Source: Deltaproteobacteria bacterium
GTDB lineage: Bacteria > Myxococcota_A > UBA796 > SXON01
Length of the DNA stretch: 32,415 bases
Assembly: GCA_947486185.1 (NCBI GenBank)
Contig: CANKTH010000048.1
Location: 1 to 32,415 of the forward strand
Reading direction: 5' to 3'
Shown: piece by piece, positions 26,791 to 32,415 of the stretch
Numbering within the stretch: the first letter of the stretch is position 1
Layout: every line of letters begins with the position of its first letter
Notes under the pieces: model-generated
Databases searched by the model: none
What the model was told of the DNA's origin: nothing
What the model saw: the letters and a program-made list of their open reading frames with translations, nothing else
Position numbers and translations under genes: made by a program

Positions 26791-27525
26791 TCAGAATCCG
26801 CAACCTCGTGCGAAGGCATCCCCCGCGGATGAGTACTCTTCGATCCACGTCGCGTAGAAATCTCGGGCACGCCTGACAAAGTCCGCGATGTCAGCGTCGG
26901 CGGCGACGGCGTCGGCCATCCAGGGGCTGTCCAGATCGATCTTGCCCTCCACGTTCCCGAGACCGGGAAGTCGGGTGGACAAACGGTTGGTTTGCCCTTC
27001 ACCCCAGCTGTCTTCGAGATCGGCCATCGGGAGAAAGGCCGGGTCATCGGTCCAGGCCTCGATGAAGGTGATCTGGCCAGCGTCGTTGAAGGTGAATTCC
27101 TCGTAGATCGGGCAGGGCTGGTCGCCGTAATCCTCGTAGTAGAAGTTGACCCGACAGCGGGTAAAGGGCGCCACTGCGAACGCCCGGCAGTCCCGTTCGG
27201 GCACTTCGGTAGGGAGGAGGCGGATGATCGCGTCTGCCATCTCCATGTCCTCACGCCCGTAGCCGGTGAGCTTCAACCACGGCGGCCACTCCCATCTCGC
27301 CACCCAGTCCGCGTACTCAGGCCGGATCGACGGATCTACCCCCGTTTCCAACGTGTCGAAATACAGGAGTCCCTGCTCGACGTAGTACTCGGGGTCCTGT
27401 TGGGGCAGTCTGCACGTGGACAGCGCCCCCGCTCCACCTCCTACCGTGCAGGGATCCCCCTTGGTATTCGCGGCGTCGGTGAGGTCGGGCGCGCAACCCG
27501 GGAGCACGAAGAACAGCACCAGCAT
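26791..27525 (-). CDS. lipoprotein of unknown function, aromatic-rich
   Basis: The 244-residue product starts MLVLFFVLPGC (lipobox C11), followed by a Cys-containing N-terminal stretch (D-P-C-T and S-T-C-R). It then has a globular domain with W-E-W-P-P-W-L-K-L-T-G-Y-G-R, P-E-R-D-C-R-A-F, R-C-R-V-N-F-Y-Y and C-P-I-Y-E-E-F-T-F-N-D-A-G-Q-I-T-F-I-E-A-W. The last pattern looks like the strand end of a SnoaL/NTF2-type pocket, so a small-ligand binding or enzyme role is possible, but this is weak. Similar proteins are typical of myxobacterial genomes in my memory. No operon partner is visible; it stands between the convergent AlkD-like gene and a short repeat fragment. Confidence 0.7.
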   Translation of the reverse strand: MLVLFFVLPGCAPDLTDAANTKGDPCTVGGGAGALSTCRLPQQDPEYYVEQGLLYFDTLETGVDPSIRPEYADWVARWEWPPWLKLTGYGREDMEMADAIIRLLPTEVPERDCRAFAVAPFTRCRVNFYYEDYGDQPCPIYEEFTFNDAGQITFIEAWTDDPAFLPMADLEDSWGEGQTNRLSTRLPGLGNVEGKIDLDSPWMADAVAADADIADFVRRARDFYATWIEEYSSAGDAFARGCGF

Positions 27526-27566
27526 CCGCCAGCCTACCCTGCGAGCGCCGTCGGGGCATCGAGACC

Positions 27567-27588
27567 TCGTGGGTGAGCTGCCCGACGG
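27567..27588 (+). repeat. 22-bp copy of part of the copper monooxygenase gene
   Basis: The 22 bases here are identical to 25269-25290 in the broken monooxygenase gene, and the surrounding sequence is similar: V-G-E-L-P-D-G-M-A-M-Y-L-P there, V-G-E-L-P-D-G-V-A-T-H-L-A here. It looks like a small fragment of a related gene or a partial duplication in the spacer 27526-27687. No reading frame for a full protein is present. Confidence 0.7.
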
Positions 27589-27687
27589 TGTGGCGACACA
27601 CCTGGCCTGAGGTCACCCGGGAGTCCCAACGGAGGGTGTCCTCGCCGGGCCCGGAGTCGGCGCGAATGACACCATGATCCGCGTCGA

Positions 27688-29522
27688 TCAGGGATCGGCG
27701 CCTCCGCCACCCACCCTGTACAGGCACATCGGCCCCCAGCACCGCCGTTCATCTAGCACACCCGCCGTCTTCACCGCCTCGAACCTCCGCCGTAGCCGGT
27801 CGGTGCGCCCTTCCGTCAGGTCGGCGATCCGGCGCCACAAAAGGAAGCGCCGGTCGATGAGCACGTGGGTGAAGCCCTCCCGCCGGAGTGCGGCGCCAAA
27901 CTCAGCCGCCGAGGGCTGTTCGTCGAGGAGGGCCTCGAAGCGCCAACCCTCAAATACACAATCGAGTCGCATCTCTCGGCGCAGGTAGTAGGTCTGCGCC
28001 TGGGTCCACACGAGCCAAAGCCGACCGTCCTCGGGAACCTCGGCCTCGAGCCCCCGCATCGCACCGAAGCCCCCCGGGAGCAGCGTCTCGAGGATCGCCT
28101 CCCGCCCGAGCTCACCGGAGAGCCACTCGGACGTCAACTGGCGCTGCCAGAGCCCGGGCACCACGGGCGCCGCCCACGCCGCCGCGAAGAGCAACGCTGC
28201 CCCCGCCCGAACCACGGAGCCGAGCCCGGCGGCCAGGAGCGCCAACAGCGGCGGCACCGCGACCAGGTAGAACCGGACCTGCTGCACGTTGATCGCCCAG
28301 AAGAGCGACCACAACACCGCAAAGAGGAGCACCAGGGCGCAGCCGCGATCCGTGCGCGCCCTGCAGGCCCCGACCAGTAGCCCCAAACCCACCACCGGAC
28401 CAAGGCTCCCCTCAAAACCGTCGCGCAGATCGGTGGTGGTGAACAAGCGCCACGGCAACAGCAGCGTGTCGACCGGGGCCCGGCCGAGCCCGTACTCCCT
28501 CAACGTGGCCGCGTACGCCGAGGCCCGCCAAGCGTCCCAGCCCGGCCCGCCCCAGAGCTCCCACGCCAACGGGAACACCGGGTTGCCTCGTTCGAGCACC
28601 TTCCGCACATAGAACGGCGCCGCAAAAGACACAACCATCACCAAGAAGACCGGTATGCGCCGTAGTTCGCGGCGCGGATCGGGGCGACGGAGAGCGTCGG
28701 CGAGCAACACGACTCCGACAAACAGCGCCACCGCGAGCCCCGGATATTTACTCGAAGCGGCGAGCCCGGCGAGCGCACCCGCCAGCGCCGGCCGTCCACT
28801 GAGCGCCGCAGCGAGGGCCAGGGTGGCCAGGAGCAGGAGCCAGGGCTCGACGTACGAAGAAGGCCCAAACTCCACAAACGTGGGGACGAGGAGCAGAGTC
28901 AAGCCCCCCAGCGCGGCGACACGCGGCGAGGCCCCAAGCAGGCCGGCGAGCCCTCCGGTCGCGAGCGTGAGCGCGAGGGTCACCCAAACGCCCGCCAGTA
29001 GGAGCTCAAAAGGAGGATAACGGTCGGGCGCCTCCCCAAAGCTGCAGAGTTGGGCCAATATGGACTCCCAACCCAACGGAAAGCTCGCGAAGACATTGTC
29101 GTCCATCGGTGCATACCCGCCCGCCTGGGCAAAGTGTCGCGGAAGCGCCGCGTGGTAGGTCAGGCTGTCTCGGTACCACTCCGGCACGGTGGCCATACAG
29201 AGGAGCAGCGTGCCCGGCACGACGGCGACGAACCAGGCGCGGTCCAAGCCCCGAGCCGCGGGCGCACCACGCCCCGCCACCAGCGCGAGCGCCACCCCCA
29301 AGCCTGCCCAGGCGAGCACCGGCGCGCGGGAGAGCATCCCCGAAAACCCCAATACCATGCCGCCGATCTGTAACCATGCGAGCGCGAGCGCCTGGCTGAG
29401 CGCGAGCGCGAGCGGGGCGGGGCGTCGGGCAACAGGCGTCGCGACGGGGCCCAGGCGAGGAGGCCCAAGGCCAGCACGAACCCGGAGGCGACAACCTGAA
29501 GCGGCCACAACATCGTCGGCAC
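27688..29522 (-). CDS. polytopic GT39-like membrane protein, apparent N-terminal frameshift
   Basis: About 600 residues with around ten hydrophobic helices, including W-Y-R-D-S-L-T-Y-H-A-A-L-P, a motif like the D-[ST]-x-x-Y-H-x-A-L-P of GT-C glycosyltransferases (family 39/83). It then has a loop with N-V-F-A-S-F-P-L-G-W-E-S and a soluble C-terminal domain of about 150 residues. These enzymes use polyprenyl-phosphate sugars at the membrane; the acceptor is unknown. The main frame starts only inside a GC-rich run near 29430 with no good start. In the next frame, 29522 down to about 29430, there is a convincing N-terminus MLWPLQVVASGFVLALGLLA with the gene's typical GC3. A frameshift is likely there; it is either real, or an error in the run of G and C. 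Confidence 0.7.
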
Positions 29523-29764
29523 CTAACTGCCAACGCCGGTCAGGGGGCAGGACGACCGGGCGAAGATGCCCCCTGGCCGGGCCCACCGCGCGGGCGATCT
29601 CGTCACTCTCTCGGCCAACCGCACTCGCTGGGCGCGGCGGCTCCGGGAGCGGGGAGTGCGCCGGCGGGTCGATGGCCCAGAGCGACTCGCTGCCAGCTGA
29701 GCGGGCGCGGTTCCGGCCGTGACGACGGGTGTCGGGGGCGCCCGATTCATGATAGTGTAGTCAC

Positions 29765-29775
29765 GGAGGTGATCC
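29765..29775 (+). promoter_or_regulatory. near-perfect Shine-Dalgarno of the antitoxin gene
   Basis: GGAGGTGATCC directly precedes the ATG at 29776. It is the sequence expected to pair with the 3' end of 16S rRNA over 11 nt, an unusually complete match, and implies very strong translation of the antitoxin. Confidence 0.75.
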
Positions 29776-30036
29776 ATGGTCGTCTCAGTCCGGGAACTGA
29801 AAAGCCGACTATCACACTGGATTCTCATGAGCCGCGAGGGGCACGAGGTGGTAGTCACATCGCATCAACGCGTGGTCGCCCGGCTGGTCGGCGTTCCGGA
29901 GCGGGTGGGGCCCGTCCAGTCCCTGGTCGAGTCGGGAGCCGTGACATGGTCCGGCGGAAAGCCAGCCGGCGCCTCTCTCTCGCTCCGACCAGGCGGCCGC
30001 CTCGTCTCCGAGTTGGTGAGCGAAGATCGTGGATGA
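29776..30036 (+). CDS. Phd/YefM-like antitoxin
   Basis: The 86-residue protein has the Phd/YefM-type N-terminus VVSVRELKSRLSHWI followed by G-H-E-V-V-V-T-S-H-Q-R-V-V-A-R-L-V-G, the DNA-binding dimerisation fold. The C-terminal half is looser and Ser/Gly-rich, as in antitoxins that fold on toxin binding. It neutralises the PIN-domain toxin whose start overlaps its stop (ATGA) and should repress its own promoter, probably the AT-rich bases just upstream (near 29750-29762). The strong Shine-Dalgarno favours antitoxin excess. Antitoxins of this kind paired with VapC are also called VapB in annotations. Confidence 0.85.
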   Translation: MVVSVRELKSRLSHWILMSREGHEVVVTSHQRVVARLVGVPERVGPVQSLVESGAVTWSGGKPAGASLSLRPGGRLVSELVSEDRG

Positions 30037-30461
30037 TCACCTACTTTGATACATCTGCCATCGTGAAACTCTACATCGACGAGCCCGGCGCCGATACGAT
30101 CCGCGCGCTCGCGGAGGCGGCGGCGGTGATCGCCACGGCGAGGGTCGCGTTCGTCGAGTTCCACTCCGCCCTGGCCCGGCGCGCGCGGGAGGCGCCTGCG
30201 GACGTCGCTGCCCTCGACCTCGCTCGAAAGGCATTCGTTGCGGACTGGCCCTCGTTCGCGGTGGTGGAGTTGACGCAGGCGCTCACCGAGCGCGCCGCGG
30301 AGATGGCGGAAGCATTCGCGCTCCGTGGCTATGACGCCGTGCACCTCGCGTCGGCGGACCTCGTACACCGCGAGGGGGAGGCGTCGGTGACGTTCGCCTG
30401 CTTTGATCGTCACTTGAATCAAGCCGCGAGGATGCTCGGCCTCAAAACGCCGGTCTCCTAG
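30033..30461 (+). CDS. vapC: VapC-like PIN-domain toxin
   Basis: The 142-residue toxin has the acidic PIN-domain residues D6 (YFDTSA), E42 (VAFVEFHS), D101 (GYDAVHLAS) and D125 (FACFDRHLN), which hold a metal for RNA cleavage. Known VapC toxins cut tRNA or rRNA; the target here is unknown. The ATG at 30033 overlaps the antitoxin stop by 4 nt. Length and order match type II pairs. The neighbour to the right is a Fic gene in the opposite orientation, and a tRNA-Arg gene lies 1.8 kb away. Confidence 0.92.
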   Translation: MITYFDTSAIVKLYIDEPGADTIRALAEAAAVIATARVAFVEFHSALARRAREAPADVAALDLARKAFVADWPSFAVVELTQALTERAAEMAEAFALRGYDAVHLASADLVHREGEASVTFACFDRHLNQAARMLGLKTPVS

Positions 30462-30814
30462 CCGACTTGAGCGGGCCGGCGCGCTCCCGCCCACGCCGGA
30501 GCTGCTCACACGCGGAGCGCGTCCTGACGTGCCAGCGGCACCGGCACCACTGTGACTCGACCGCCAAACACTCGAAAGCGCTACTTCGAAGAACCACATT
30601 TCGAAGAAAGCGAAGGCCCGGCCAGCGGGCGCCGCCCCCATCCGAACTCGCTTTGCTCGGTAGAACGCACGCTCTTCCCGACCCCGAAGAAATGGTACCC
30701 CCTGCTTGAACAGGTTCGAACATTTTGCGTCGCGCCGGAGCCTCAGGTGAGGGTGCAGTTCGAGGCGTTCAACATGTCGATGGCGTGGATAAGGCTCGGC
30801 GGGAGGGCCCGAGA
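30462..30814. other. gene-free spacer with short repeats
   Basis: No gene is supported between the convergent vapC and fic genes. A 9-bp direct repeat TTCGAAGAA, containing the palindrome TTCGAA, occurs at 30585-30593 and 30600-30608, 15 bp apart. A 12-bp copy of the tRNA-Arg 3' end lies at 30691-30702. Confidence 0.55.
30691..30702 (+). repeat. 12-bp copy of the tRNA-Arg 3' end (possible attachment-site scar)
   Basis: AATGGTACCCCC here is identical to 32267-32278, the 3' acceptor end and CCA of the tRNA-Arg gene plus two bases outside it. A T-arm-like hairpin (CCTG/CAGG) flanks it. The two copies enclose the fic gene in the same orientation, as attL and attR would. Confidence 0.4.
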
Positions 30815-31996
30815 TCACCCGTCGCCGAGCTCGGTCCCCTCGCGAAGCCGGCGCAGGTAGCCATCGTAGGCGAAGGAGCGGTCCCGACGCCGCCCGGTCG
30901 TCTCGACGAGGATGCCGACACCGACCAGTGTGTCGATCGCCCGGCCGGCGGTGGGACGACTCACTCCCAGCGCGCTGACCACACTGCCGGCGGTGACGAT
31001 TGGATGCCGGGGGAGCGCCTCGAACAGGCGTACCGCCGCCACCGACGCCTCCGGGTGCGCGAGCAGGCGCTCGCGATCCGTGGCAACAAGAGCGAACAGC
31101 TCGCGCGCGCCGCTCACGGCTTCCTCAGCGATGGTGGCCACGCCGTCGAGGAAGTAATCCAGCCAGCCTTCCCAATCGCCGTCTACACGCACGGCGGTCA
31201 GGCGACGGTAGTACTCGGCCCGGTGCCGCTTGAAGAACAGCGAGAGGTAGAGGAGCGGGCGGGTGAGCAACCTCCAATGCTCGAGGAGCAAGCTGACGAG
31301 GAGGCGCCCGATACGCCCATTTCCATCGATGTAGGGATGGATGGTCTCGAACTGGACGTGGAGAAGGCCGGCGCGTACGAGCGGTGGCAGAGCGTCGTCG
31401 GCGTGAATGTACCGCTCCAGCGCGGAGAGCGTCTCGGGGAGCAGATGTGGCGGAGGAGGTACGAACGCGGCGTTCCCCGGGCGGGAACCGCCGATCCAGT
31501 TCTGACTCCGCCGGACCTCGCCGGGGAGCCTGGTCGCGCCGCGAACACCTCTCAGGAGGCGCTCGTGGGTCCCGTTGAGGAGGCGCATCGAGAGCGGTGG
31601 CCCGTGGGGGTCGATGAGCTGAGCCCGCGCGAAGTGCAACGCATCGATGTAGTTGCACACCTCCTCGACATCGGCCGTGGGCGCCGTCGGGGTGGTGGAC
31701 GGCTCGGCCGCCTCGTAGTTGAGCAGGTCGACCAGCGTGGCCTGCGTCCCCTCGATCTGGGACGAGATGACCGCCTCCTTCCGTACGAAGGCGTAGATGA
31801 ACCAGTCGACGGAGGGCACCATCGCGCCCGCGAGCTCCAGTCGCACCAGCGCCTGCTCGGCGGACCGGAGCCGATCGCCGACGGCCCCGCCAAGGTCAAC
31901 GGGCGGGTTCTGGGGTGGGAGCGGATGAGGAACGAAGGCCCTTACGGGCTCCCCGCCTGCGACGGTGACGTCGTAGCTTCCGGTCTCTCTGCGCAT
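30815..31996 (-). CDS. Fic-family AMP-transferase with winged-helix C-terminus
   Basis: The 393-residue protein has an inhibitory helix motif S-S-Q-I-E-G-T (S78, E82), the [ST]-x3-E-[GN] pattern placed before the core as in class II Fic, and the catalytic motif H220-P-Y-I-D-G-N-G-R-I-G-R in IHPYIDGNGRIGR. The flap segment is G-N-A-A-F-V-P-P-P-P-H. The C-terminus (about residues 320-390) is a winged-helix domain, G-V-S-R-P-T-A-G-R-A-I-D-T-L-V-G-V-G-I-L-V-E-T-T-G. It transfers AMP from ATP to a protein hydroxyl, with activity held low by the N-terminal Glu. The DNA-binding tail probably autoregulates through the repeated sites just upstream of the start. It lies between vapC and a tRNA-Arg gene. 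Confidence 0.93.
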   Translation of the reverse strand: MRRETGSYDVTVAGGEPVRAFVPHPLPPQNPPVDLGGAVGDRLRSAEQALVRLELAGAMVPSVDWFIYAFVRKEAVISSQIEGTQATLVDLLNYEAAEPSTTPTAPTADVEEVCNYIDALHFARAQLIDPHGPPLSMRLLNGTHERLLRGVRGATRLPGEVRRSQNWIGGSRPGNAAFVPPPPHLLPETLSALERYIHADDALPPLVRAGLLHVQFETIHPYIDGNGRIGRLLVSLLLEHWRLLTRPLLYLSLFFKRHRAEYYRRLTAVRVDGDWEGWLDYFLDGVATIAEEAVSGARELFALVATDRERLLAHPEASVAAVRLFEALPRHPIVTAGSVVSALGVSRPTAGRAIDTLVGVGILVETTGRRRDRSFAYDGYLRRLREGTELGDG

Positions 31997-32013
31997 GGGA
32001 GCCTCGCCAGTCC

Positions 32014-32095
32014 AAAGAACGATCGCGATCCTTCGGCCCTTCGATAGTAACGCGATCGTTATTAGCCCGGCGGGTTGTGAACGAGATCGTTCTTT
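32014..32095 (-). promoter_or_regulatory. three operator-like repeats upstream of fic
   Basis: A core of AACGATCGCG or its complement occurs three times: AAAGAACGATCGCG at 32014-32027, TAACGCGATCGTTA at 32048-32061, and CGAGATCGTTCTTT at 32082-32095 (one mismatch). The outer two form an inverted repeat and the middle one is nearly palindromic. The first is 18 bp from the fic ATG. An AT-rich pair, TAATAA and TACTAT, between the sites could be the promoter -10. Confidence 0.68.
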
Positions 32096-32268
32096 GTGCG
32101 CTCAAGGAGCGCCACCGAGAGGGCCTCGCCGCCGCTTCGAACATGGCGAAAACGCACCTTCAAGAAGGAGCATCGCCACGCTCTCGGTCACCCGTCTTCC
32201 AGGGGTCGATGACCGCTTGAACACCTCTTAGGCTGGTGGAACCGCAGCTATGCCAAAAAGCGGGACAA

Positions 32269-32345
32269 TGGTACCCCCGAGCGGATTTGAACCGCTGACC
32301 CCAGGTTTAGGAAACCTGTGCTCTATCCAACTGAGCTACGGGAGC
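32269..32345 (-). tRNA. tRNA-Arg(CCU)
   Basis: Read on the - strand it starts GCTCCCG and has the D-arm AGCTCAGTTGGATAGAGC. The anticodon stem CAGGT/ACCTG encloses the loop TTCCTAA with anticodon CCT (32309-32311), followed by a 5-nt variable loop, T-arm AGCGGTTCAAATCCGCT and acceptor CGGGGGT. A discriminator A and an encoded CCA complete it. Positions 1-72 and 3-70 are G-U wobbles. It decodes the Arg codon AGG. Confidence 0.95.
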
Positions 32346-32415
32346 AAAATCGTCAATCAACCAGGCACAATCGCCGCCGACACCGTAGTGGTTCCCGTCG
32401 AACTCGAACAGGCGA

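Noticed and set aside
30725..32047. 440-codon + strand open frame
   Set aside because: It is the antisense shadow of the fic gene, which has all catalytic motifs on the - strand.
32307..32415. Open - strand frame running from the window edge into the tRNA (RLFEFDGNHYGVGG...)
   Set aside because: It looks somewhat protein-like but has no start in the window and ends inside the tRNA; it could be the 3' end of a gene, but cannot be decided here.

Overview
The window is very GC-rich DNA with GC-ending codons and a strong habit of overlapping stop/start codons (ATGA, GTGA). Features that point to a Myxococcota-like (deltaproteobacterial) organism are several short-leader lipoproteins with an L-x-G/A-C lipobox, an Asp/Ser/Thr/Pro-rich linker after one lipobox, a PHM-like copper monooxygenase lipoprotein, and a membrane-anchored Ser/Thr-kinase-like protein. 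This placement is inference; there is no rRNA or marker gene in the window to prove it.

Layout. 1-357: no supported gene. 358-4741: a small cupin (-), then a + strand set: a secreted zinc-dependent phospholipase C-like protein and a three-gene ABC-2 exporter. 4751-12448: a tightly overlapping - strand operon, read from right to left: class A penicillin-binding protein, DUF1697 protein, membrane-anchored kinase-like protein, sensor histidine kinase, OmpR-family response regulator. It looks like an envelope-sensing unit. 12360-14051: a divergent TPR lipoprotein whose 5' end overlaps that of the PBP. 14067-16368: PrsW-like membrane protease (-), CGFS monothiol glutaredoxin (+) and a small lipoprotein (-). 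16757-21987: a + strand heavy-metal RND efflux operon made of a Cys-motif lipoprotein, a lipidated adaptor carrying the same Cys motif, a CzcA-type pump and a TlpA-like thioredoxin. I consider this the most distinctive intact system here.

22018-27600 is accessory and partly decayed. It holds an SGNH hydrolase, a broken ArsR-rhodanese regulator, a lipoprotein, an AT-rich island, a copper monooxygenase interrupted by two in-frame stops but with all copper ligands kept, an AlkD-like DNA repair protein, and another lipoprotein followed by a short duplicated piece of the monooxygenase gene. 27688-29522 is a polytopic GT39-like membrane protein with an apparent N-terminal frameshift.

29776-32345 is a defence/stress-type end: a Phd/VapC toxin-antitoxin pair, a Fic AMP-transferase with three repeated operator-like sites upstream, and tRNA-Arg(CCU). 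A 12-bp copy of the tRNA 3' end lies on the far side of the fic gene, which suggests a small tRNA-associated insertion. No CRISPR array, rRNA, transposase or integrase was seen.
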